Part shown: positions 20,213 to 30,520 of the stretch, piece after piece | Layout of the letters: each line of letters opens with the position of its first letter | How positions within the stretch are numbered: the first letter of the stretch is position 1 | The notes under the pieces: generated by a model | What the model was told of the DNA's origin: nothing | The model's database searches: none | The model's input: only the letters and a program-made list of their open reading frames with translations | Assembly (NCBI GenBank): GCA_951394045.1 | Contig: OX595994.1 | Location: 682,001-746,000, forward strand | Direction of reading: 5' to 3' | Origin: Nitzschia sp. DOCU1 | Taxonomy: Eukaryota > Bacillariophyta > Bacillariophyceae > Bacillariales > Bacillariaceae | Length of the DNA: 64,000 nt | Translations under genes and position numbers: made by a program

Positions 20213-23200
20213 CTGGATCTGATCAAGGCATGATTAATTGGGTCGAAGTGAATGAGCCAATTAAGATTGCCAGCAACAAGATTATCTACGCCAAAAAAAA
20301 GGGGACGATTCCTATGACAGTTATTCCCATCGACGGGGATAGCTACTACTATGACATGGAAGAAGCCTACTACGTGCCTGATCTTGGTTCTCTAAACTTA
20401 TTCTCGGTTACTAAAGGTTTGGACAGCGGATTCAAGCTCAGCAATGATGGCAAGACGATCATCATGACCAAGGATAACAAGACCCTTCGTTTTGATCGCC
20501 ACATCACTACGAAGAGGGGATGGATCGCCGCTGTCAAGATGGTACCCCGAACCGACGTTCGGATGGTTGTACCGAAGCTATCAAAGAACTCCAAGGTGGA
20601 TGCCGAAGTGATTCATGATGTCTTTGGACATCTGAACAACGAATCAACTCGAGAGACCGCGAACTACTATGGCCTTCGGATCCAAGGACAATTGCACCCC
20701 TGCGCCGACTGCTTGAAAGCGAAAGCGAGGCAAAAGAACATCGCGGCGACCGCTGAGAGCTCTAGGAGCACTGTACCCGGAGAGAGACTCGGATTCGACA
20801 TCAGCTCCATCAAGGACCTAAGTCTTGGTGGATCCAAGTTCTGGCTGTTGATTGTTGATGAGGCGACCGACATGTGCTGGTCCTTCTTCCTCAAGGCGAA
20901 GAGTGAGACCCCGAATCGTGTCCATGGATTGATTGTCGAGTTGAAGGACCGTCACAAGAAGGTCGTTCGCTTCCTACGTTGCGACAATGCGGGAGAGAAC
21001 AAGAAGACGGAAGATTTCCTGAAGGAAAAAGGAATCGTTCCCCAATTCGAATACACTGCGCCAAACACTCCCCAACAGAACGGCAAGGTCGAAAGAAAGT
21101 TCGCCACGCTTTATGGAAGAATCAGGGCGACGTTGAATGCCCTCGATGCCGAGCAAGACTTCCGAACCAAGTTGTGGGCTGAAGCTGCCTCAACTATGAC
21201 GCTGATGGAGAACATTGCGTTGAGAAAGCGGGGCGACAAACCTCCCTACACCAAGTTCTTCGGGTCGGACTGCAAGATTGTGCCCTACCTTCGAAAGTTC
21301 GGGGAGATTGCTGTGTTGACCGAGACTGGGTTGATTGCTGGCAAGCGTCCAAATAAAGGGACCGAGGCGATGTTTGTTGGGTATTCGAAGGACCATGCGA
21401 TGGGTGTGTATCGCTGGTACTGCTTCGACACCGAGAGCATCAGAGAATCGCGAGATTGCCGGTTCCTGAACATGTCCTATCCTCAGTGGATGAGGAAGGA
21501 CCAGCAGAAGAAGCTCCTATGGGAGGACGATGTACCCGACAAGATTGAGTCGGCACCGGCGAGTATTGTGCCGACTTCTGCTGCTCCAACCGCTGCGCCG
21601 ACCGTTGCTGCTCCTGCTCCGGCTCCTGAAACCCCAACTCGACCCTCTGTTGACCCACAAGGAACCGTCGCCGTACCAACCCCAACTCCAGTGGTCACCA
21701 GGACCTATCCAAGTGCGAACGCCCGCCTCATCAGGGAATTGTCGCGTTTGGGGACCTCCTACAACCCCGAAGCCTCCCGAGCTGCGGAGGAAGCGAAACA
21801 ACAAGAAGAAACCTTTGAAGAGCGGCTTGAGGCCGCGGAAGAAATGAGCGACATGGCCAGGGCGTTGTTCGGCTGCGATGTGGCGTTCCTTGCTGCGCCG
21901 ACATTGGAAGAGCCACCCCTGTCTGAAGAGGAAGGGACTTCGGAAGGGAAGACCCTGGATCGTCTGATGGACGACCTTGACAGGACTGTGGCGGATGAGA
22001 AGTGCAGCGCGGGTGAAAAGGGTGAGCGCTTGAGAGTCATTGTTGGACTCTTGAAGCATTTCATTCCAGCTACCTTTCAGGACGCCTACAATCATCCGAA
22101 TTTGAAATTCCAAGACCGTTTTCGTGAGGCGATTCGAAAAGAGCTGCGCGACATGCTTGCGCGCGGGGTATGGCGCAACATCAACAAGCGAGATGTGCCC
22201 CAGGGCAGACGCCTGGTTAAGCACAAATGGGTCTTTGACATCAAGCGTTCGGGGCGATTCCGTGCAAGACTTGTGGCTTGTGGCTACAGTCAAATCCCCG
22301 GTGTGGACTTTCAGCACTCGTACGCCCCCACTATCAGTGACGTGAGCTGGCGCATTCTGATCATTGCGATGCTCTTGTGGAACCTCGACGCGAAGATTGT
22401 TGATGTTGAGACGGCGTTCCTTCATGGGGACCTTGAAGAAGACATCTACATGGAGGCTCCTGAAGGCGCTGGACTGGGAAGGGACCAATGCGTTCAACTT
22501 CAAAAGGCGATCTACGGCCTTGTTCAAGCCTCGCGCCAATACTGGAAGTTCTTTGTGAAGGCGCTTCGCGAGATTGGTTTTGAAGGTGGCGTTGTGGACC
22601 CGTGTTTGATGGTCCGACGCGACAAGGATGGTGTTTGTTTTGCGGCTATTTGGGTTGACGATACTCTACTCGTGGGCAATACGAAGGCGATCGAATCGAC
22701 GATCAAACAACTTCAAGAAAAGGGATTCACTCTCAAAGTGGAGAGTGATCTGGACGACTACCTAAGCTGTGAGATAAAGCTTGACAGGAAGAACAAGAGG
22801 GCTTGGATTCATCAGCCCCACCTCTTGAAGAAATTGCGCGACAAATTTGGAGAGATGGTAAGCGAGCTGCCTACCTATGTGACCCCAGGGACCCCTCATC
22901 AAGTGATAGTGAGGAAGACGGAACTCAAGATCAGTGCCGACGACCAGGTTGTCTACAGGTCGGGTGTCGGTATGCTTCTGTTTCTCATCAAGCACTCTCG
23001 TCCGGACATTGCGAATGCCGTAAGAGAATTGACCAAGGTGCTCGACGGTGCGAGCCCTGCAGCTTTCAAAGAGCTAATGCGCGTCATCAAGTTTGTCCTT
23101 GATACGGAGAAGCTTGCCTTGAAGATCCAACCTGTTGTTGTGAACGGGAAGGGATTGTGGCGGATTGTCATTTATAGTGACAGCGACTTTGCAACTGATC

Positions 23201-23631
23201 CTGAGAACCGATTGTCGGTTACTGGATTCGTTCTGTACTTGTGCGAGGTGCCAATTGTGTGGCGCACGAAGCAACAAAGAAGCGTGACTTTGTCCTCGAG
23301 CGAAGCTGAGTACTTTGCACTCTCGGAGGCTGTGAAGGAAGTCCGTTTTGTGTTTCAGTTGTTGATTGAGATGGGATTCAAGGTGGAGCTTCCAGTCACC
23401 GTTCGCGTTGATAATATCGGGGCTATATTCATGGCGGAGAATATGCAGGTGTCGCAGCGAACCAAGCATATCGATACTCGTCTACGCTTTGTGAATCAGT
23501 ATGTCGATGACGGATTCATTAAGATCAAGTTCGTCGGGACCGACGACAACGACGCGGATTTGTTCACCAAGAATCTAAGTAAGGATGTGCATGAGCGCCA
23601 TGGTTCGAAGTTGGTTGTTGAGAAAGATTGA
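20122..23631 (+). CDS. pol: Copia Pol polyprotein
   Basis: A frame open from 20122 to TGA 23631, -1 relative to Gag. Domains in order: aspartic protease (LWVGDSGNSFHLTG, near 20180); GAG-pre-integrase zinc-binding region (VFGHLNNES ... CADC); integrase core with RCDNAGENKK and TPQQNGKVERK; reverse transcriptase (HKWVFDIKRSGRFRARLVA, LDVETAFLHG-like segment, and WVDD in place of the usual YVDD); RNase H (YSDSDFATDPENR, SSSEAEYFALSEA) and a C-terminal ADLFTKNL. No internal stop was found, so the enzyme set appears complete. The spacer between integrase and RT (about 21550-21900) is Pro/Ala/Thr-rich, as is common. Confidence 0.95.
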   Translation, partial: NRNFGARFYGAEDDKESNLWVGDSGNSFHLTGSDQGMINWVEVNEPIKIASNKIIYAKKKGTIPMTVIPIDGDSYYYDMEEAYYVPDLGSLNLFSVTKGLDSGFKLSNDGKTIIMTKDNKTLRFDRHITTKRGWIAAVKMVPRTDVRMVVPKLSKNSKVDAEVIHDVFGHLNNESTRETANYYGLRIQGQLHPCADCLKAKARQKNIAATAESSRSTVPGERLGFDISSIKDLSLGGSKFWLLIVDEATDMCWSFFLKAKSETPNRVHGLIVELKDRHKKVVRFLRCDNAGENKKTEDFLKEKGIVPQFEYTAPNTPQQNGKVERKFATLYGRIRATLNALDAEQDFRTKLWAEAASTMTLMENIALRKRGDKPPYTKFFGSDCKIVPYLRKFGEIAVLTETGLIAGKRPNKGTEAMFVGYSKDHAMGVYRWYCFDTESIRESRDCRFLNMSYPQWMRKDQQKKLLWEDDVPDKIESAPASIVPTSAAPTAAPTVAAPAPAPETPTRPSVDPQGTVAVPTPTPVVTRTYPSANARLIRELSRLGTSYNPEASRAAEEAKQQEETFEERLEAAEEMSDMARALFGCDVAFLAAPTLEEPPLSEEEGTSEGKTLDRLMDDLDRTVADEKCSAGEKGERLRVIVGLLKHFIPATFQDAYNHPNLKFQDRFREAIRKELRDMLARGVWRNINKRDVPQGRRLVKHKWVFDIKRSGRFRARLVACGYSQIPGVDFQHSYAPTISDVSWRILIIAMLLWNLDAKIVDVETAFLHGDLEEDIYMEAPEGAGLGRDQCVQLQKAIYGLVQASRQYWKFFVKALREIGFEGGVVDPCLMVRRDKDGVCFAAIWVDDTLLVGNTKAIESTIKQLQEKGFTLKVESDLDDYLSCEIKLDRKNKRAWIHQPHLLKKLRDKFGEMVSELPTYVTPGTPHQVIVRKTELKISADDQVVYRSGVGMLLFLIKHSRPDIANAVRELTKVLDGASPAAFKELMRVIKFVLDTEKLALKIQPVVVNGKGLWRIVIYSDSDFATDPENRLSVTGFVLYLCEVPIVWRTKQQRSVTLSSSEAEYFALSEAVKEVRFVFQLLIEMGFKVELPVTVRVDNIGAIFMAENMQVSQRTKHIDTRLRFVNQYVDDGFIKIKFVGTDDNDADLFTKNLSKDVHERHGSKLVVEKD

Positions 23632-23656
23632 GGTGACGACAACTCGTCAGGAAGGG

Positions 23657-23985
23657 TGTCAGAAATGACTCGTCTGTCTGTCAGCCGTTATGGTGGAATA
23701 CCTGGAATCATGTGAATCGGATAATGTTTCCGTTACTACAGTGCGCAACGGACTTACGTCAGTACTACTGGGCGATACAACTATGATGGATCTAGAAGTT
23801 GATTGGATATGGTAATGAAGGAGCGATGGTATATGTTATATGGTTATGAAATGAAAAGATGATTATTCAGCGAAGATAAGTCGAAGGGAGACAAGATACA
23901 AGCAAATAGCGATAAGACCTTCTACTAGTAGTTATTATTTTGTGGAACAAGAGTTTAGAACCCAAAAGTACGGGAATTTCCAACA
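23657..23985 (+). repeat. Copia 3' LTR
   Basis: 329 bp, identical by eye to 18656-18984. Followed by CGCGTG, matching the left flank. Confidence 0.95.
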
Positions 23986-23991
23986 CGCGTG

Positions 23992-24570
23992 GATTTATTT
24001 CCTTTTTTCGCGCGCTTTCCTGATTCATTCCCGAGTGAGTCGTCGGAAAAATGAAAGCAGAGATCCAAGTAGTCGGCTTTTGCCTTCGATGATTGCGGGT
24101 TTTTCTATTTGCGAGAAGCGGTCGAGCCACAAATCTGACCATGGTGCTATTTAGCGGTCTTTTGGATTCGACACACAAAGGGCGAGTAGAACAAGAAGAA
24201 GGAAGGGAAGCACAGAGGTTTCCTGCGCTGCTGCGACTAAGCGTCTTCTTGTTTGTGCACTCACACTGTCCGGACTAACAGGACCGCGACTAGAAAAACG
24301 GAACGGCGACTACCGGTAGCATATTCTCGCCATATCGCATCACATGCGTCGCCGAAGAAGATCGGACTGCAAGACCATGATTCCGATCGTGGTGCCTCAT
24401 TCATCACCACATTCCCACTCCTCCATCTCTAACATGGTGGTAGAGTGGGATGGAACAAGGAATAATGGGGGTTTTGCGAAGCACGCAAAATCCTCACTCA
24501 AGACCTCATAAAACGCCAACAGCGACGTATAGCAAACAATACTCCCCTTGTCCAACGAGACGATACTACA
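23992..24570. promoter_or_regulatory. Upstream region of secreted protein copy 1
   Basis: About 580 bp. From roughly 24190 onward it is similar to the region before copy 2 (about 25800-26155), so it is part of the duplicated unit and probably carries the promoter. It includes a TACCGGTA palindrome (24311-24318). Confidence 0.5.
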
Positions 24571-25230
24571 ATGACGAAGATTATCTCAACCAACTCGTTT
24601 TGGCTACTTTTGGCTAGCACCGTTTCATTCGGTGTGACTGTTCCAGGTGCCCTAGCGTATGAGAGTGCGGGCGTGGTGTGTCAAGAGTTTTCTACTTCAA
24701 CCGACAGTTCCGAGACACTTTGTGCCTTTGGCTACCTCTATGGCCCAAGTCCTGCTGCATATCCCAACGGTACGGTTGTCTATGTAGGTGGTTATGGCTG
24801 GGATTATAATATTTTGGATTTGACGGGAAGTTCCCCCAACGAAGTGATGGGATCTTCGACGCCCCCCATGGAGTTGCCGACCACTGGGGTCACGATTTCT
24901 GTCAGGCAAGACGACAGTGGGAGCTGCACTGTCCAACTAAACGGCCAATATTGTCAAGCCTGCAACGTTTGTACTAAGGACCCTCATACCATCACTGCCG
25001 ACTGTTCCGCCATTGAAGGTGGCCGTTCCGTCTCCACTTGTGAGCCACTGTTGGATATATTTTATCCCGTCGAGGGATATTTCCAGACCAAAGAGAAGAC
25101 TGTCGCCATGCCAGCATTGACAAACACGGAGGAGGACGACGAGGCCGACCCTGCGTTTCTTCAATCGCTCCATCTTTTTGCGGCAATCATTTCCTTTGTT
25201 TCGCTCCCGCTTGCACTTTTGTCCCTCTAA
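24571..25230 (+). CDS. Secreted cysteine-containing protein, tandem copy 1
   Basis: 219 residues, not recognised. An N-terminal signal peptide (FWLLLASTVSFGVTVPGALA) precedes a domain with cysteines near residues 38, 48, 116, 126, 129, 132, 143 and 151, including CQACNVC, which suggests disulfide bonding. One NGT sequon is present. The protein ends in a hydrophobic segment (LFAAIISFVSLPLALLSL) without a cytoplasmic tail, compatible with GPI anchoring or a C-terminal membrane anchor. About 90 percent similar to copy 2, with the divergent part lying in the middle (PPMELPTTG versus PPPESLNTTG). Cell-surface location is an inference. Confidence 0.75.
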   Translation: MTKIISTNSFWLLLASTVSFGVTVPGALAYESAGVVCQEFSTSTDSSETLCAFGYLYGPSPAAYPNGTVVYVGGYGWDYNILDLTGSSPNEVMGSSTPPMELPTTGVTISVRQDDSGSCTVQLNGQYCQACNVCTKDPHTITADCSAIEGGRSVSTCEPLLDIFYPVEGYFQTKEKTVAMPALTNTEEDDEADPAFLQSLHLFAAIISFVSLPLALLSL

Positions 25231-25539
25231 ATGTGCTTTCAAGTAGAGGACACTTTTCGACTAAGAAGTATTAGGAATCAAAGAAATACTTCTACTCTTC
25301 CTGCTAGCTAACAGTATACCGGCAGCTCTGGTAGTCTACTAGTTACCTCTCTACCGCAGAGTAGCGCTGCTCTACTCTAGGAGCAACAACCGAGAAAATT
25401 CGAAGACATTGAATTGTATTCCTATTAGTCAGTTTCGTTTATGCCAACATAGTCCGTACTGTTAAAGATTGTGTATGTACGTACATACTAAGATTCATTT
25501 GCTCCCCATGCGAAAGATAGTCCTACGAGTAAAAGATCT

Positions 25540-25780
25540 GGCATGCCAAAATGGCAACAAACGCCTTTCCGTGGTTTGGGCATTCGACCCATCACAAATG
25601 CTTTACTGTTATCCTTTGTTCCGACAATGGGTTGCGAGAATACTAGAGCAACGGCATTTGATGCAGTTTGCTCCTTTGTCCCCCCCTTGAACAACGGCGA
25701 TGAGCATGTCGACAACTGAGTGCTCTTGGACGCACTGGCGGATTTGACTACATTCGGCATGCAATGCACATTGCGGCGGA
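25540..25780 (+). pseudogene. Collapsed remnant of the 2-oxoglutarate oxygenase gene
   Basis: 25600-25720 resembles 27170-27285, the 5' region of the intact oxygenase locus. Then 25722-25780 resembles 27648-27705, the GRTGGFDYIRHAMHTAADG segment. About 365 bp present in the intact copy is missing between them, and nothing after this segment matches. It is a truncated leftover from the tandem duplication that made the two secreted-protein genes. Confidence 0.65.
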
Positions 25781-26155
25781 GATTTGACAAGGAGCAGGAC
25801 AAGAAGAAGAAAGAAGCACATACTTCTTGCTTCGCTGCGTCTTGGTTACTGTAGGTCTTGTTTGTGCGACTCCGACTATCCGGACTAAGAGGACCGCGAC
25901 TACCCATAACAGAACGGCGACTAGCGTCGCCGAAGAAGATCGGACTGCAAGACCATGATTCCGATCGTGGTGCCATTCATCACCACATTCCCAATCCTCC
26001 ACCTCTAACATGATGGTAGATTGGGATGGGGCAAGGAATAAAGTAAAGGATTTTTGCGTGTCCGCAAGATTGTGCTAACTGAAGACCTCATAAAACGCCA
26101 ACAGCGTCCTCGTATAGCAAACAATACCCCCCTTGTCCAAGGAGACGATACTACA

Positions 26156-26821
26156 ATGACGAAGCTTATCTCAACGAACTCTTTTTGGCTACTTCTGGCT
26201 ACTACCATTGCATTCGGTTGGACTGTTCCAGTCGCCCATGCATATCAAAGTGTGGGTGTGGCGTGTCAAGAGTTTTCTACTTCAAACAACTGTTCCGAGA
26301 CACTTTGCGCCTTTGCCTACCTGCATGGCCCAAGTCCTCATTTCGATCCCAATGGCACGGTTGTCTATTTGGGTGGTTATGTCTGGGATTACACTATTTT
26401 GAATTTGACGGGAAGTTCCCCCGACGAAGTGATGGCAATTTCGCCGACGCCCCCACCGGAATCATTGAATACCACTGGGGTCACGATTTCTGTCAGGCAA
26501 GACGACAGTGGCACCTGCACTGTCCAACTCAACGGCCAATATTGTCAAGCCTGCAACGTTTGTACTAAGGACCCTCATACCATCACTGTCGACTGTTCCG
26601 CCATTGAGGGCGGACGTTCCGTCTCCACTTGTGAGCCACTTCTGGATATATTTTATCCCGTCGAGGGATATTTCCAGATTGAAGAGAAGACTGTCGCCAT
26701 GCCAGCATTGACAAACACGGAGGAGGACGACGAGGCCGACCCTGCGTTTCTCCAATCGCTCCATCTTTTTGCGGCAATCATTTCCTTCGTTTCGCTCCCG
26801 CTTGCACTTTTGTCCCTCTAA
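26156..26821 (+). CDS. Secreted cysteine-containing protein, tandem copy 2
   Basis: 221 residues, paralogous to the gene at 24571 and in the same direction; the two ATGs are 1585 bp apart. Same architecture: signal peptide (FWLLLATTIAFGWTVPVAHA), cysteine-containing ectodomain with CQACNVCTKDPHT, and a C-terminal hydrophobic tail. The frame is open further upstream to 26054, but the ATG at 26156 aligns with copy 1 and places the signal peptide at the N-terminus. Flanking DNA on both sides is also duplicated. An extra Cys (NNCSETLC versus DSSETLC) and an extra NLT sequon distinguish it. Confidence 0.75.
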   Translation: MTKLISTNSFWLLLATTIAFGWTVPVAHAYQSVGVACQEFSTSNNCSETLCAFAYLHGPSPHFDPNGTVVYLGGYVWDYTILNLTGSSPDEVMAISPTPPPESLNTTGVTISVRQDDSGTCTVQLNGQYCQACNVCTKDPHTITVDCSAIEGGRSVSTCEPLLDIFYPVEGYFQIEEKTVAMPALTNTEEDDEADPAFLQSLHLFAAIISFVSLPLALLSL

Positions 26822-27351
26822 ATGTGCTTTCAAGTAGAGGACACTTTTCGACTAAGACGCAGTAGGAATCAAAGAAATACTTCTACTCCTTCTGCTAGCT
26901 AACAGTCTACCGGTAGCTCTACTGTAGTCTACTAGCTACCTCTCTACCGCAGAGAACCGAAATGCTCGAAGTCGTTGAATTGTATTCCTATTAGTCACTT
27001 TCGCGTTTGCCTACACCGTACTATTGATCATTGTATACGTACATATTAAGATGTGATGGCTCGCATCCAACCACCACTTTTCCTCTCGAAACAAGATGTG
27101 GACAGCGATCGATCCCCGACAATGGCAACAGAACTTTCCGTGTTTTGGCATTCGAACCATCACCGATACTCTAATCTTATCCTTTGTCCGGCATTCTAGG
27201 GACTCTGGGTTGCAAGAATACTGGAACAAAGGCGTTGGATGCAGTTTCGTCCTTGATCAACGGCAATGAGCACTCGGAACGGCTTGCGGTGCTGAGTTGT
27301 TGGATCGATGATTCTGGCCTGCTGCTTTGGGCATCGATTCCTTACGTCAAA

Positions 27352-28626
27352 ATGACGACAGACGACGATGAAGATCAAAGTATTACTAGCCAAGACGAAG
27401 CGCTCTTGGAAATGCTGGGTCTGGCCTCTCCCGCTTTGATCGGAGAAGCGAATGAGGATGTGGAAGATACGACCGCGCCCACAAAGATTCCACTACGAGT
27501 AAGATGCGATGAGAAACGAACGACCTCCTTGTTTCACCATATTGCGCTTCCCCGCAATGTCTCTAGACATTTTCACAAGCCGGAAGATTGTTTTGCGGTG
27601 ACTATTCCCAACCTACTGTCACCTGCTGAATGTCAACAACTGATTACTCTGGGACGCACTGGTGGATTTGATTACATTCGGCACGCAATGCACACGGCGG
27701 CGGATGGATCTCAATATCAAGTTGAATTACAAAATCCCAATAAACACAAACTGTCAGTCTTTCAGCATTCTGGGTGGGTGGACTTGCTATGGCAACGGAT
27801 TCAAGCTGTCCTCAATACCCCCATGGAGTCATCCCAGCCACCGTTGACCGACTTTTTGAAGCGAGAATCTGTCCCAGCGCCCACAGGATTGAATCCTCGA
27901 CTACGCGTACTGCAATACGATGCAGATGATCAAGACGAATTTGCACCACACTTTGATGCGACAACTCGAATTGGTGGGCAAATTAGTCTTTTGACGGTCC
28001 TGCTCTATCTGAATTCTGGCTGCGGCCAAGATTTTGAAGGGGGCGAAACCTATTATTTGAATGCCGCCATGTCGACGACAAAGAGTACCAGCCTTGTCGA
28101 AATATCATCCGCAGACGTTACCAGAGTGACTCCTCAAGTCGGAACAGTGGTAATCTTTGAGCATGATCTCTTTCACTCGGGGCATCCACTCCAGTGGGGA
28201 ACCAAGTATGTACTGCGGACGGATTTGTTGTTTGAGATTTCGGAAGTTGAGTGGGAGCAACGACCCGTCAAGGCAGCCTTGGAACAACATAGCCAAAAGA
28301 CCAGTCGATCTTGTTTGAAATCAGCTGGCGATTCTACCTCTGTAGAGCTTTCGAATCTCATCACCGTAGAAAGCCTCGTGGCTTCCTTGGCACAGGAGGA
28401 AGGTTGGAGCACTGCGCATCACGAAGAAGTATCCCAGAGCCTGGAGACGCTGGGTATGCTGGACAGCTCGATTGAATCCTTTTGTGCTCCCGGGCGTTTC
28501 GCATTGCAACTCATGCTTCAAGATGTGCTGCGCGGCGGCAAGTCTGCAACAACGGAGCGGCAGGTGCTGGTTCGGCAGTTGGTGGACCAAGCCTTCTTGT
28601 GCCTACAACAAGCCAGACGGAAGTAA
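27352..28626 (+). CDS. 2-oxoglutarate/Fe(II) oxygenase, prolyl 4-hydroxylase-like
   Basis: 424 residues from ATG 27352; the frame is open to 27184, but no ATG lies in that extension. The P4H-type double-stranded beta-helix has HFD in EFAPHFDATTR (His200, Asp202) and a distal His in LFHSGHPLQWG (His275 or His278), followed by KYVLRTDLLF, whose Arg would bind 2-oxoglutarate. The N-terminal part of the catalytic region includes LLSPAECQQLITLG, typical of P4H-like domains. The C-terminal 130 residues are a helical extension of unknown role. Substrate is unknown; no signal peptide is seen, so it is probably cytosolic. Its 5' region belongs to the segment duplicated upstream. Confidence 0.85.
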   Translation: MTTDDDEDQSITSQDEALLEMLGLASPALIGEANEDVEDTTAPTKIPLRVRCDEKRTTSLFHHIALPRNVSRHFHKPEDCFAVTIPNLLSPAECQQLITLGRTGGFDYIRHAMHTAADGSQYQVELQNPNKHKLSVFQHSGWVDLLWQRIQAVLNTPMESSQPPLTDFLKRESVPAPTGLNPRLRVLQYDADDQDEFAPHFDATTRIGGQISLLTVLLYLNSGCGQDFEGGETYYLNAAMSTTKSTSLVEISSADVTRVTPQVGTVVIFEHDLFHSGHPLQWGTKYVLRTDLLFEISEVEWEQRPVKAALEQHSQKTSRSCLKSAGDSTSVELSNLITVESLVASLAQEEGWSTAHHEEVSQSLETLGMLDSSIESFCAPGRFALQLMLQDVLRGGKSATTERQVLVRQLVDQAFLCLQQARRK

Positions 28627-28888
28627 ACTTCTTTCAATTCGACTAGTAGAGGTGTTCGCAAGAGCCAGTGAAATCGAGTGGTGCCGTTCCGAAAGCCCCA
28701 TCACAGCTCTTGTAGGCAGATGGATTTGTCGACTGTGCTACGAGAGTATTCCAAGAGAGCAACTCACTTACAAGAGTAACTCTCAGTAAACGTGTTTAAC
28801 GTTATGAATTGCGCGAGTAGCAAAATCTATTGTAAAAGCATTCTGGTTTTCAACTGCTAGCTAGCAATGGTAGCCAGATGCCAGCGCG

Positions 28889-30520
28889 CTATTGCCCAGA
28901 TTGAGGATTATTTCTCCCTTTGCCCGCCAGGGCCTCAATGCGCTCCCAGTCCTTGCGAATCTCCACAGAGGAAGATTTATCACTTTCATCGTCCTCGCCT
29001 TTCTTAGCTAAGCCGGTTCCGGCTTGCCAACCCATCTTTTGGAGAAGCTTGTTCCCGATATGGTTCTCACCCAAGCCCTCGGCTTCCGGTTTGACTGCAA
29101 GGGCCAAAGGATCAAATGCCGGCGAGGCCATGCTTCCTGTTCCGATTCCATGCAAATTTCGGCGCTTTTCGGCTCGGTCCTTATATTGCTGAATTTCTGC
29201 CACGCCCGCTTGCTCCAGCTTTGCCTTCTCGCTTGCAAGTTGCGCCGCCTTGGCGAGATTTGACTTGTGCAGCTCAGATTTGGTCTCGTGGAGGCGGAGT
29301 TTCTCGATCGTAGGAAACTTTCGCTTGCAAATAACACAAATTGGCTCGCCTTTTATCGTCCGTTTGATTTCCTCCGCGGCAGCAGCAGCGCTGACGGGAG
29401 CAGGCATAGGGTGTAAAGCTTTTAACTCGGCTTGTTTCTCTCTCCACTTCTCAAGAATCGCTTCTTGTTCTTTCTGAACCTTTGAGACGGGCATCGTAAT
29501 GGTTTCAGAAGCCTCGGATACAACGGAACCCTTGGACTTCTTTAGCTTTTTCGTTTTCAGTTTGATCGCTATCTTTGGCTTGTCATCCGGACTAGTAGAC
29601 GAAACCCCATTGACGGGAGGTAGTGTGAGAGGAGGCTCAACTGGTTCAGTAGGCGTTCCCTGAGAAGGATCCGCGCGCTGAGTTTCAACGAACGGAGGGT
29701 CCATGTCTTCATCGTAGCGGAAATAAGCAAATTTTTTGGCACCGTAATAAAGTTTCGTCTTGGGGTCATAAAAGAACTCGCTTTTCTCCTCATAGAACAT
29801 GCCTGAGGCAGGATGAAATACAAAGGCAGACCCGTCGATCTCGAAGCAAGGTGGCCACTCCACTGTGTCTATTGGTGCTGGGGATATCATTAGACGCCCA
29901 GGACTTCGACTTACCGAACCAAAGCGGCGCCCTCTCTTAAAGGGGGGGTCCGAACGTGCACTCGAGATACTCGGCGATCGCCCCCTTCGAAAGTCCTTCC
30001 GGTCATCATTCTGATAAGTTCTTTCCGCGGAAGGAACATAGCTTTCCGAGCGCTGGTATCTGTCAAAGCTCTTGCCACCTCCTTCATCGCGGTCCGTACT
30101 CCGGTTATCGAAACGACCCCTACTGAAGGCCCTAGGCTGACTCATAGAACGATCTCTGCTCTGACTGGGCCCCCATCTTCTGCTCGGATCTCGGCTTCGG
30201 CTTCTGTCCCGACTATAACTGCGGTTCTCGTCTAGGACGATACGCGATAAAATCAGAGAATAGTAATCAATAGAGATGTGGGTGAGAAAGGTAGGAAGTG
30301 GGAGGAGGGGTGGTTCCCCGTTTGTTCGAGCGTGGACTCAATCACCTCTTCGTCGCCCATCCGAAGGCTCCGTTGGATAACCACGGTTTCTCCGGCTATC
30401 GTATGATCGATGGGAATATGTATCATGACTAGCCACCGTTGCCAAGTCGCCATCCAAATGGGACGGGGCCGCACTGGCGGCATCAAACGTTGCAGTTGTA
30501 TCTTGTGCTTCCCCGCTCAT
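28889..30520 (-). CDS. OCRE / zinc finger / G-patch splicing-factor-like protein
   Basis: Two exons: 30520-30346 and 30231-28889, with a 114-bp intron (GTGATT donor), giving 505 residues. Exon 1 and the start of exon 2 form an Arg/Ser-rich region (SYSRDRSRSRDPSRRWG). Then come an OCRE aromatic repeat (FVFHPASGMFYEEKSEFFYD and following KLYYG), a Lys-rich linker, a C2H2-type finger (CVICKRKFPTIEKLRLHE) and a G-patch (NHIGNKLLQKMGWQAGTGLA). This order resembles human RBM5/RBM6/RBM10, which act in spliceosome assembly, but no RRM is present. Expected role: nuclear pre-mRNA splicing. A diverged paralog lies at 32826-34628 with the same first-intron donor. Confidence 0.85.

Larger units (their letters stand above)
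18656..23985 (+). mobile_element. Full-length Ty1/Copia LTR retrotransposon
   Basis: 5.3 kb with two 329-bp LTRs that look identical by eye, beginning TG and ending CA. They are flanked by the repeat CGCGTG (18650-18655 and 23986-23991), which is the target-site duplication (6 bp, or 5 bp if the LTR ends one base later). Gag and Pol are both present. Pol domain order is protease, integrase, reverse transcriptase, RNase H, which defines Copia. The purine-rich AGGAAGGG just before the right LTR is the probable polypurine tract. Identical LTRs imply recent insertion. Confidence 0.95.

Noticed and set aside
21517..22539. Minus-strand 340-codon frame inside Copia Pol
   Set aside because: Antisense to the integrase-RT spacer and RT, whose domains are clear on the plus strand.
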